NCBI GenBank assembly: GCA_031282385.1
Contig: JAITDV010000514.1
Coordinates: forward strand, 1-9,343
Direction of reading: 5' to 3'
Length of the DNA: 9,343 bases
Source of the DNA: Planctomycetaceae bacterium
Lineage (GTDB): Bacteria > Planctomycetota > Planctomycetia > Pirellulales > Thermoguttaceae
Below, piece by piece: positions 1 to 8,000 of the stretch. A program made the translations under genes and the position numbers. The first letter of the stretch is position 1; each line of letters opens with the position of its first letter. Under the pieces are notes generated by a model. The model worked only from the letters and a program-made list of their open reading frames with translations, was not told the DNA's origin and did no database searches.

Positions 1-87
1 TAACTATTCATTAGCAGGATTCAATTGTTTAGGAAAAAGCGATTCGGAACAAAGCAGACAAAAACACAGCGTTCTAAAGTAAACAAC

Positions 88-374
88 ATTTATTAGACCT
101 TTTTTCTAACCTAAAAATACTTCAACGCAACAAAAAAACTACAACAAAAAACCGCCTTTAACTCCTACGAGACCACCCCTAACCCCTCCGAAGGAGGGGA
201 ATAAGGATATGCCTCCGATGGAGGCGAATAAGGATACGCCTCCGATGGAGGCGAATAAGAATACGCCTCCGATGGAGACGAATAAGGATACGCCTCCGAG
301 AGAGGCGAATAATTCCCCTCCTTCGGAGGGGTCAGGGGTGGTTTCCTACAGGTTAGCGAAAAGGTCTAATAAAT
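88..374. mobile_element. MITE-like element, family A copy 1 (complete)
   Basis: This non-coding element is bounded by a perfect 16-bp inverted repeat, ATTTATTAGACCTTTT at 88-103 and its reverse complement at 359-374. All family copies share the core TAGACCTTTT, so the true ends are probably the TA dinucleotides at 94-95 and 367-368. That would fit TA-targeting transposons of the Tc1/mariner-IS630 type, which is an inference. Inside the ends, a second pair of arms (172-202 and 312-342) is complementary at 30 of 31 positions, and each arm carries its own palindrome CCCCTCCGAAGGAGGGG. Between these arms lies a 27-bp tandem repeat. The element encodes no transposase, so any movement would need one supplied in trans. 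Related copies lie at 4137-4334 and 9184-9263 in the same orientation. Confidence 0.8.
211..318. repeat. 27-bp tandem repeat, four units, inside family A copy 1
   Basis: There are four head-to-tail units at 211-237, 238-264, 265-291 and 292-318. The first three differ by single bases; the fourth diverges at its right edge, where it merges into the palindromic arm. Each unit contains the self-complementary block GCCTCCGATGGAGGC, so the array can fold into a row of small hairpins. The unit is a multiple of three and, read from 209, encodes the nonapeptide PPMEANKDT repeatedly. Family A copy 2 has only one equivalent unit, so unit number varies between copies. Confidence 0.85.
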
Positions 375-540
375 ACCTACCAAATAATAGTAACAAAACG
401 GTACTACGATTCGCTACGTTCCTGCTTGCCGTGCAGATTAGTAAACTTTCCATGCAAATTAAAAAGTAAAATTGTTTTTGTTGAAAATATCGTATCATTT
501 ATTGCGGTTTTATATTTGAGGTAATTTATACGAAGTCTGT

Positions 541-765
541 TTAATTCAGAATGCCGAGAAGTTTATCTTTGAGGTAGTTGTTAGGGTAATTATTGTTGTT
601 ATAATTGATCTTGTTTTCGTAGAGTTCCAATTCAACGGTAACAAAAAAATAAGTATGCTCATCGTAACCGTATTTTTCACGTATAATGATCGAATTGACA
701 AACAATATGTCGATAACGGGCGAAAGATACCAGCTTACAAATGATCCCATTGCCAAACCTTGCAT
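541..765 (-). CDS. Small unrecognised ORF, 74 aa, possibly a gene remnant
   Basis: I do not recognise this product. The N-terminal third is hydrophobic (about residues 5-28, including a SWYLSPVIDILFV stretch) and could be one membrane segment. The rest is mixed polar, with an Asn-rich run NYNNNNYPNN near residues 54-63. An AGGA lies 8 nt before the ATG, at 774-777, but it belongs to the adjacent family B element, whose left end begins 2 bp upstream of the start codon. The element may therefore have replaced the original 5' part of a longer gene, leaving a truncated frame with a fortuitous ribosome binding site. It could equally be a chance ORF in AT-rich DNA. The reading frame is closed upstream by a stop at 784-786. 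Confidence 0.3.
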   Translation of the reverse strand: MQGLAMGSFVSWYLSPVIDILFVNSIIIREKYGYDEHTYFFVTVELELYENKINYNNNNYPNNYLKDKLLGILN

Positions 766-766
766 A

Positions 767-960
767 CTGCTCGTCCTATAAAATTACATGGCTCAAGAGC
801 ATATTCTGTTCGTCCTATAAATTGCGTGATCCCAGAGCGTAAAAGCCTGCTTTCCTAGGTAAGAAGGCGATGATGAAGGAAATTTAATGTGCGAACAGTT
901 TAAAGCCTGATTTCCAATAGATAAGCAGGCGAAGGTAAATGAAGTTTAACGTGTGAACAG
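767..960 (+). mobile_element. Family B palindromic element, outer copy (interrupted)
   Basis: The left part (767-805) and right part (about 899-960) together match family B copy 3 (4958-5054) almost end to end. They are separated by a complete second copy at 806-898. Joined across the interruption, the outer copy starts CTGCTCGTCCTATAAAATT and ends GTTTAACGTGTGAACAG. Its central hairpin is GCCTGATT/AAGCAGGC, with one mismatch. Copy 3 runs through the corresponding junction without a break (AGCGTAAAAGC), which supports an insertion. No protein is encoded. Confidence 0.7.
806..898 (+). mobile_element. Family B palindromic element, inner copy (complete)
   Basis: This 93-nt unit has perfect 7-bp terminal inverted repeats, CTGTTCG at 806-812 and CGAACAG at 892-898. 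A second complementary pair lies inside, TAAATT (818-823) with AATTTA (881-886), separated from the outer stem by five bases on each side. A central imperfect hairpin GCCTGCTT/AAGAAGGC spans about 845-868. The ordered stems would suit either a structured RNA or a palindromic mobile unit. It is flanked by TT on both sides (804-805 and 899-900), a possible 2-bp target duplication within the outer copy. Confidence 0.7.
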
Positions 961-1342
961 TTTATTGCGTCCTTAACACGACGCGCGTTCAAAATTGATA
1001 TTAATTTCTACCAACATACTGTCCCTCGCAGAACAAAACACACAAACTTTCATCATTGATCAAACTGCCTCCGAATTTGAAATAATCAGAAAATTATTGC
1101 CGTAAAGGAATATGAAAAAATTCTACAAAAATAGATGGCAGAGATATTTTTGTATCCTATTGTAATAACAGAATAATTCATTATATACGACTTAATTCAG
1201 GAATATTTACAAGAGTATTGCTGCACAATTTTTTTTGGCGTGTACAAATTGTAGATATTTATTTGTTTTTTTATATGTAACAGTTTATTGTTTTGCGATA
1301 TTCTGTTGCCCAAATAGAATGTTGCGTTAAAGGGAAATTCAA
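961..1342. other. Intergenic stretch before cheA, no convincing gene
   Basis: This AT-rich stretch has no convincing gene. One plus-strand frame (979-1105) is open for about 41 codons without an ATG and ends in the protein-like segment TFIIDQTASEFEIIRKLLP, so it may be a decayed gene end. A 17-codon frame beginning MKKFYKNRW starts at 1112, but its only upstream purine-rich stretch is too close to be a normal ribosome binding site. I could not assign a promoter for cheA: no good -35/-10 pair and no flagellar sigma-28-type pair were visible. Confidence 0.5.
1329..1335 (+). promoter_or_regulatory. Ribosome binding site of cheA
   Basis: AAAGGGA lies 7 nt upstream of the ATG at 1343. It is a reasonable Shine-Dalgarno sequence and supports this start. 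A second ATG two codons later would have less natural spacing. Confidence 0.65.
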
Positions 1343-3967
1343 ATGGACATGTCATTGATTCTGGAGTTCGTTCAGGAAGCCCGCGAGTACATAGAAGAAA
1401 TAGAACCGACGTTGATTGAAATCAACAACGGTAGCGAAAGCGCAGCCGGCGCAGTTGATTCTGAACTCATCAACTCAGTATTTCGTCTGTTTCACTCAAT
1501 GAAAGGCGGCGCAGGTTTTCTTTCTTTGGCAACTGTAGTTTCGGTAACTCACGAAGCAGAAACATTACTTGATAAAATCCGTAACGGAAAATTAAGCCTC
1601 ACTGTTCAAATCACCGCAACACTTTGTAAAGCACTTGATTTGTTTCGAGAGATGCTTGACCATATTGCGGAGACCGGCAATGACGAAGGTTTCACTGCAC
1701 CGGCTTCAGCAATTATTACAATTCTCAAAAAGCATGTTGCCGGCGAACCTGTAGGCGAAAATGAACTTGTCAACTTGCTTGACGAAGCCGGCGGAAGTTT
1801 GTCCGGTGTTGCCGATGAAATAACTGTTTCAAAAAATAAAACCGAAAACGACGACGTTTCTTTTGAAATTCTAAAAGACGAACCCGTAAGAAATCCCGTT
1901 CCAATCTCAGAATTACAATTTGATAAAATACCCGAATCAAATAATCCTGATGATGTTGCGTCTGCCGCAATTCCAGCTGCTCCAACTCCCGACAACAACT
2001 CCGAAAGCATAATAGAAACTACGTCAACAGAATTGACAAACTTACAACTTTCACCTGAAATGCGGCACGGATTCGTCGCTGAAGCAACCGAACAACTTGA
2101 CGCTGCCGAACAAGCCTTGTTGCTCGTTCAAGATGAAACAAACCCGGATTCAACCGAATCGCTAAAAGATTTATTCAGATACATTCATAGTTTCAAGGGA
2201 AATTGCGGTTTTATGGGGCTTGTAGATTTGGAACATTTGAGTCATACAATGGAAACTTTGCTCGACAATTTACGTAGCGGCACAATCAAACCGGACGCAA
2301 ATATTGTCAGTAAATTACTCGGTATGGTTGACGTGCTGCGGGAAACAACAAAAGATGTAGAAGAAGGCGGCTCGGCACAAATTAAAGATTTGCAATCTCA
2401 CATTCAAACTATAAACAGCTTGATGAAAACGACGCCGGCGTCAACTACAACTCAATCAGCCGTACCAACTCCAACTCCCGCCGCAACTCAATCCCAATCT
2501 CAATCCCGCACTCAACCTGAAACCTCCGCCGTAATATCGACTCCAATAACTCCGCCGGTTGAAATATCTAAATCGGCGCCGACGGTAATACCTCAATTGC
2601 AACTCTCCGATGTTTTGCCGGCAGAAAAAGGCGCAGCACAACATCCGACCAATGTTGCCGCTGCCGCCGGAACAAGCGGCACTGCCAAAACTAAACAAGA
2701 TATTCGTGTTGATTTACATAAACTTGATATTTTGATCAATCTTGTCGGCGAGCTTGTGATTGCGGAGTCGATGGTAACACGTTGTCCGGCGGTTGCGCAT
2801 GTTGAGGACGAATATTACAACCGCGCAAAACATCAATTACGTAGAATTTGCGACGATTTACAGGATGTAGCAATGTCAGTACGAATGATTCCATTGTCGG
2901 CAACATTCAGAAAAATGATTCGTTTGGTACATGATCTTGCGACGAAAACCGGTAAACGTATAAAGTTGAATCTTGTGGGCGAGGACACGGAGGTTGACAA
3001 GACGGTTATTGAACAAATAGCAGACCCATTGGTTCATATTGTACGTAACAGTTGTGATCATGGAGTTGAGTTGCCGGACGAGCGGATGAAAGTCGGTAAA
3101 TCAGATACAGGAACGGTAACGCTTGAAGGACGGCACGAAGGCGGCGAAGTTTGGATTATTATCAAGGATGATGGACGCGGGTTGAACAAAGAAAAGATAA
3201 TTGCAAAAGCATTGGAAAAAGGAATTGCGGGTAATGATGTTCGGGATTGGGCGGAAGACCGTATTTTCAAGCTGATTTTTGAACCCGGTTTTTCAACAGC
3301 AGATAAAGTAACAGACGTTTCGGGACGCGGAGTTGGAATGGATGTTGTCAAACGGAATATCGAAAAATTAAATGGTCGAATAGATATTGCAAGCAAAGCT
3401 GGTGAAGGATCAATTTTTACGCTCCGTATTCCGCTTACGCTTGCGATTGTGGATGCAATGTTGGTACGTGTTGGCGACGGGAAATATATGATTCCAACTC
3501 TATCAATTCGCGAAAGTTTAGTGCCTACAATGAAACAAGTTACCATTACGCCGGAGGGACGTGAAATATTGAGACTGCGTGAGGAAATGGTGCCGATAAT
3601 TCGGCTCTATGACGTTTTTGGATGTAAACCTGGTGCAGAAAAATTGAAAGATGGAATTTTGATTGTTGCTGAAGACGGCGGACGTTCTTTTGCGTTCTTT
3701 GTTGACGAAATCATCGGGCAACAACAAACAGTAATCAAAGGTTTACCTGATTATATCGGAGAAGCAAATGGATTTTCCGGTTGTACAATTCTAGGTGATG
3801 GTACGGTGAGTTTAATTGTTGATGTTGGTGCGGTGAGTCAAATGTCAGGGTCTTTTGCCGCCTCACCCGTAAATAAATTCCAAGCTTGGGAAGACACCGC
3901 AGAAAATAACACACACCATGTTGACGTTTCTTTCAACGATCTGGAAAGCGTAGTTGAAATGGCATAA
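1343..3967 (+). CDS. cheA: Chemotaxis histidine kinase CheA with two HPt domains
   Basis: CheA autophosphorylates an HPt histidine when signalled by receptor-CheW arrays and passes the phosphate to CheY- or CheB-type regulators. Two HPt domains are visible. The first spans about residues 1-130, with phospho-site H51 in FHSMKGGAGFL. The second spans about 236-345, with H282 in IHSFKGNCGFMG. A Pro/Ser/Thr/Gln-rich linker (about 363-450) follows. The dimerisation helices begin at IRVDLHKLDILINLVGEL (about 454-515). The ATPase domain (about 550-698) has the N-box VRNSCDHG (567-574), DDGRG (609-613), the F-box FEPGFSTA (646-653) and GRGVGM (661-666). A CheW-like domain (about 700-830) and a 44-residue unrecognised tail complete it. 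At 874 aa it is longer than the roughly 650 aa of E. coli CheA. No CheY-binding P2 domain or receiver domain was recognised. No other chemotaxis gene lies in the window, so it appears solitary here. The reading frame is intact with all catalytic motifs present. Confidence 0.96.
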   Translation: MDMSLILEFVQEAREYIEEIEPTLIEINNGSESAAGAVDSELINSVFRLFHSMKGGAGFLSLATVVSVTHEAETLLDKIRNGKLSLTVQITATLCKALDLFREMLDHIAETGNDEGFTAPASAIITILKKHVAGEPVGENELVNLLDEAGGSLSGVADEITVSKNKTENDDVSFEILKDEPVRNPVPISELQFDKIPESNNPDDVASAAIPAAPTPDNNSESIIETTSTELTNLQLSPEMRHGFVAEATEQLDAAEQALLLVQDETNPDSTESLKDLFRYIHSFKGNCGFMGLVDLEHLSHTMETLLDNLRSGTIKPDANIVSKLLGMVDVLRETTKDVEEGGSAQIKDLQSHIQTINSLMKTTPASTTTQSAVPTPTPAATQSQSQSRTQPETSAVISTPITPPVEISKSAPTVIPQLQLSDVLPAEKGAAQHPTNVAAAAGTSGTAKTKQDIRVDLHKLDILINLVGELVIAESMVTRCPAVAHVEDEYYNRAKHQLRRICDDLQDVAMSVRMIPLSATFRKMIRLVHDLATKTGKRIKLNLVGEDTEVDKTVIEQIADPLVHIVRNSCDHGVELPDERMKVGKSDTGTVTLEGRHEGGEVWIIIKDDGRGLNKEKIIAKALEKGIAGNDVRDWAEDRIFKLIFEPGFSTADKVTDVSGRGVGMDVVKRNIEKLNGRIDIASKAGEGSIFTLRIPLTLAIVDAMLVRVGDGKYMIPTLSIRESLVPTMKQVTITPEGREILRLREEMVPIIRLYDVFGCKPGAEKLKDGILIVAEDGGRSFAFFVDEIIGQQQTVIKGLPDYIGEANGFSGCTILGDGTVSLIVDVGAVSQMSGSFAASPVNKFQAWEDTAENNTHHVDVSFNDLESVVEMA

Positions 3968-4136
3968 GAAACATTTGACAAAACACGCATTAATTTTCGG
4001 TTTTCTTTTTTGTAAATTGAACTTTTGCAAATGGCGTTTAACACTATAAATTTGAGTATGAAATGTTTGTCAAATTACTATTTTTTGTGCATTATTGTAA
4101 CAATAATTATATTAGTCAAAAATGAAAATCGTATCC

Positions 4137-4334
4137 ATTAGACCTTTTCTCAACCTAAAAATACATCAACGCAACAAAAAAACTACAACGAAAAACCGCC
4201 TTTAACTCCTCCGAGACCACCCCTGGACCCTCCGAGTGAGGGGGAATAAGAAGACGCCTCCGAAGTGAGGCGAATAATTCCCTTCCTTCGGAGGGGTCAG
4301 GGGTGGTTTCCTACAGGTTATCGAAAAGGTCTAA
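4137..4334. mobile_element. MITE-like element, family A copy 2
   Basis: This copy has TTAGACCTTTT at the left end (4138-4148) and AAAAGGTCTAA at the right end (4324-4334). The left arm (through ATACATCAACGCAACAAAA and CCGCCTTTAACTCC) and the right arm (GGTCAGGGGTGGTTTCCTAC) closely match copy 1. It is shorter because it holds one internal repeat unit rather than four. Several inner stems carry mismatches, for example CCTTCCTTCGGAGGGG where copy 1 has a perfect palindrome. It fills most of the gap between the convergent cheA and thioesterase genes, ending 14 bp from the thioesterase stop codon. Transcripts from either side could form its hairpins, so a role as a bidirectional terminator or mRNA 3'-end stabiliser is possible but unproven. 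Confidence 0.8.
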
Positions 4335-4348
4335 GAACCTTACTTAAA

Positions 4349-4768
4349 TTATTTTTCGTTTTGTTTATTTTGTCTTCTGAAAGCACGGCAATGGCATTTG
4401 GCAACTAGGTCGTTTGATTCGTTGGTAATGAACACTTCGTATGTAGCAAGCGATCTTGATTCTGCAATTAATTTTGCCTCGCCGTAAATTATTCCCGACG
4501 ATACCGGCTTTAAAAATGAAATATTGCACTCAATCGCTACCAAGGTATCACTATGCCCAACATGACACGCAACCGCAAATGTAAAATCCCCCAACGTAAA
4601 AATCGCACCGCCTTGCACTATTCCTACAGCGTTGTGATGTTTAGGCTCAATTTTTAACAACGTCCTTGCATAACCCGGACGCAAATCCAACACCACAACT
4701 CCAACCACTTTCGTTGCAAAATGATCTTCCTGAAATTTTTCTAACCATTGACTATATTCCGTATTCAT
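4349..4768 (-). CDS. PaaI-type hotdog-fold acyl-CoA thioesterase
   Basis: The 139-aa product matches the single-domain hotdog thioesterases of the PaaI/YbgC-like superfamily in length and motif order; these cytoplasmic multimers hydrolyse acyl- or aryl-CoA thioesters. The signature region is HHNAVGIVQGGAIFTLGD (residues 44-61). N46, G49, the GG at 53-54 and D61, the likely catalytic acid/base, sit as expected. The position before GG, commonly His, is Gln52. The later strand CNISFLKPV (81-89) is the typical hotdog core strand. I chose the ATG at 4766-4768; an in-frame GTG at 4838-4840 would add 24 residues that do not look like the family, and its GAGG is too close to serve as a binding site. 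The chosen start has only a weak GGGA 11 nt upstream. The gene stands alone, convergent with cheA and divergent from the large gene. Substrate cannot be inferred. Confidence 0.85.
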   Translation of the reverse strand: MNTEYSQWLEKFQEDHFATKVVGVVVLDLRPGYARTLLKIEPKHHNAVGIVQGGAIFTLGDFTFAVACHVGHSDTLVAIECNISFLKPVSSGIIYGEAKLIAESRSLATYEVFITNESNDLVAKCHCRAFRRQNKQNEK

Positions 4769-4957
4769 AATAGGATGTTCCCATCTATTCAAAATTGATT
4801 TTATTTTTCCATTACCCGATAAAACAACTATATCGAACACACCTCAAAAAAAACACATACTCACCCTTTACGCAAATTTCAACACCGGTTCATACATTAT
4901 TAAACCAGCAACGTAAAATACACTTGTCGGCACTGTGTGTTGTCAAAAAAATTATTA

Positions 4958-5054
4958 CTGTTCGTACTATAAATTGCGGGACTCAAAAGCGTAAAAGCAT
5001 GCTTTCCGATAGGTAAGCAGGCGGCGGCAAATGAAATTTAACATGTGACCGGTT
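4958..5054 (+). mobile_element. Family B palindromic element, copy 3
   Basis: This uninterrupted copy begins CTGTTCGTACTATAAATTGCG. Its central hairpin GCATGCTT...AAGCAGGC (one mismatch) has inner CC/GG pairs closing a GATA loop, and it runs on to AATTTAACATGTGACCGG. The right terminal repeat has diverged, so the 7-bp outer stem seen in the 806-898 copy is largely lost. It is in the same orientation as the other copies. It lies in the divergent gap between the thioesterase and the large membrane protein gene, ending about 28 nt before the latter's ATG, so it probably forms part of that gene's promoter or 5' leader. Confidence 0.7.
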
Positions 5055-5081
5055 TTAAAACCATTTACATTACCAATAAAA

Positions 5082-8000
5082 ATGAGTACACAAAATATAA
5101 ATGAATCTCTCGACAAAACAATTGATTCGCGTATTGACACAACTTGTAAAATTCTGTTCAAGATGGAATTTTTAACATCTGTTTTGTTTTTAACTGTTTT
5201 TCTTGTTGCGGGATTTTTTATTGCGGTGATTGCGGATCATTGGTTATTTGCGGACGGGTTGAGTGTAACGTTGCGGTTAAGCGTATTTGTTACAATGCTT
5301 ATTTTGTCGGTGTTTTTTGTTTATCGGCGGATTGTACCTCTTTTTCTTTATCCGATCAATCCCGTTTACGCCGCACAAATTCTCGAAAATAATTCAACTT
5401 CCACGAAGAACGCGATTATAAATTGGATTACTCTTAAACGTGAACGTCTTGAACGCGGTCGAGTTGCGGCGGATAAGTTGGGAGAGAAAATGCTTGAAGG
5501 GCTTACTCGCTCCGCCGCAGAAAATATAAACGCCGTACCAACAGACCGCATCGTCAACAAAAAAGGAATAAATATTTGTATTACGTTGCTTATAATTATT
5601 GTTACGATAATGGCATTGTACGCAATGTTCTCTCCCAAAAATCCATTCCAATCTTTCACACGGATAATTTTGCCTTTCATACAAATCGAACCGCCGCAAG
5701 CTGTACAATTTCACGACGTCAAACCACAAAACACAACGGCTCTACAAGGCGAACATTTGACCATTTCAGCAAAAGTTATTGGGAAAAGCAAGTCGCCGGT
5801 ATATGTATTTTTTTCGACAGACGACGGTCGCGCAGTAAAACAAGCCGTACCAATGAACAAGTTGACAAGTACAGGAAACGGCAATAATTTTTGGAGCCGA
5901 AACGAAGGTGAACGGTTTGAGACTACGTTTCCGCCAAATAAACAAGGTTTCATCTGCGGCACCGAATATTGGATACAACAAGACGACAGCAAAAGCAATT
6001 TATACAGAATTGATGTACGTCCGGTTGCAACAGTGGAGATTGAATCGTTGACGTATAAGTATCCAGATTACACAGGTCTTGCGGAAGAAATTGTTAAGGG
6101 CAACGGTGATATTCGTGCGGTTAACGGTACTGAAGTTACGGTTCGTGTAAAGAGTACAGCACCGTTGACACAAGCTGACATCGTTTACGACAAAAATACA
6201 AAGTCAAATAATCCAGCAAATAATCCGCAGAAAATCAAAATGAAAATTGACAACGATAACCCAACAATCGCTTCTACAAATATCTCTCTAAAAATTGATA
6301 CGCCTATCGATCAAAATGCAGATAAAACAGATAACGCAGACAATATTGATAACACAGACAACACGGATAACACAAACAACGCAAATAAAATCATACATTA
6401 CTTCTCAATCAACGCAACTGATAAGGACGGTTTCAAAAGCCGGCGCAGCGGAACATTTAGGCAAGAAGTTACACGTGATAAACCGCCGATTGTCAAATGG
6501 AGTGACACTGCGGAAAATTTGAAGGAAGTTGCGCAGATTGAGTTACCGTTGAATGCCGCACTTGAGTTACCGTTGGATGCAGAAGACCCGGATTTTGCAA
6601 TCAGATACTTACGGATAAAGTACAAAGTTACTTCGGGCAACAAAGTAAATAAGCAAATAAGACCAAGCGAATTATTGCAATCTCCAATCACCGGCGCAAC
6701 AGAACACAAAGGACAAATCAAAAAATCCGCAAACTTCAAACCAACACAACACCAACTCAATGTCGGCGATATTGTAGAAGTTTGGGGCGAAGTTGTAGAT
6801 ACAAAATTGCCGGAACCGAACGTTGCAGAAACAAGACACATCACAATACGAATCGTAAAATCAAAAGAAAACAATAAAAGTGAAAACCAAAAAACAGAAA
6901 ATAAATCCGATAATAAAACAGAAAACCAAAAAAATGAAAACCAAAAAAATGAACAAACACAAATAAATAAAACCAATGACTCAAAAGAAAATATTGCAAA
7001 AGATGAGCCAGATGATCAGCCCAAAATAAAAGACGAAACAAATAAATCACAAAACAATAAATCACAAAATAACTCAGATGAAAATAACTCAGAAGAAAAT
7101 AACAATCAAAATACCCAACAAGAAAATAAATCCGAAAAACCAAATACCAAAAATAACAATACCAACGAGAACCAAAATAAAGCCGAAAACAACAACGGAA
7201 CTGAAGACGAAAATAATAAAACAAATAAACCAATTGATCCCGAAACGCAAAGCGCTGACGCAATGCAAAAGATTGTTGATCGGATGAAGAAAGAAAATTG
7301 GCAACCGAATTCTGAACAGAATAAAAATGATTCGAATAAAAAACAGGATCAAGATAATCAAGATCAACAAAAACAAAATCAGAATCAAAACACAAAAAAT
7401 CAAAATCAGAATAACACAGAAAAAGCCTCCGATAATAAAGATCAAGCTAAATCTGAACAACAAGACGGCACAAATAATTCCGACGAAAACGGTAAAAATG
7501 AAAATAATAACAACAATAATAAAAGAACAGATAATAAAAAAGGCAGTAACGACAAAGGCAATAACGAAAACAACAGCAGAAATCAATCCAATCAAAAAAA
7601 TACTAATACAGACCAACAATCAAAAGATAATTCATCCGCCGATAAAAATTCGTCAAACGATACAAAACCATCTGACAACTCACAAGACTCCGCTAACAAC
7701 AAAAAAGAAAACGGAAACGAAAAGTCCGAAAATAACACCAACTCTTCCGATTCAGGCGAAAGTACAAATGATAACGGCGAAAATCAAACCGAAAATTCAA
7801 CTAACTCCGGCACACACAAAAAAAATCCCGATAGTACAACCGACAATACAAACTCAAACGACCCGCTTGTAAACAAAACAGATAACAGAAAAAAAGATAA
7901 TTCAAACGGAGAAAAAGAGGTTGATCAAAAACGTGATAATGTTGACTCCGATAAAGACAACAAAATTTCCAATAATGATAACGAAAAAAATAACGTTACA

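Noticed and set aside
211..318. Tandem units considered as a CRISPR array
   Set aside because: The 27-bp units abut with no unique spacers, so this is a simple tandem repeat.
956..1290. Twelve-base direct repeat AACAGTTTATTG at 956-967 and 1279-1290
   Set aside because: A few 12-mer matches are expected by chance in an AT-rich 9-kb window, and the flanks do not match beyond the 12 bases.
3058..3546. 162-codon minus-strand frame inside cheA
   Set aside because: It lies antisense to the strongly conserved ATPase and CheW coding region and is explained by codon bias in cheA.
3973..4075. Ten-base inverted repeat ATTTGACAAA / TTTGTCAAAT just downstream of cheA
   Set aside because: With 83 nt between the arms and AT-rich composition it is close to chance expectation, and no repeated copy or U-tract supports a terminator or element.
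4795..5016. 73-codon plus-strand frame in the divergent gap
   Set aside because: It overlaps the 5' end of the thioesterase region and part of family B copy 3, has no ribosome binding site and has no protein-like features.
6398..7619. Long open frames antisense to or overlapping the large gene
   Set aside because: They arise because the A-rich low-complexity coding sequence gives few stops in other frames; their translations are Phe/Leu/Ile-rich compositional artefacts.
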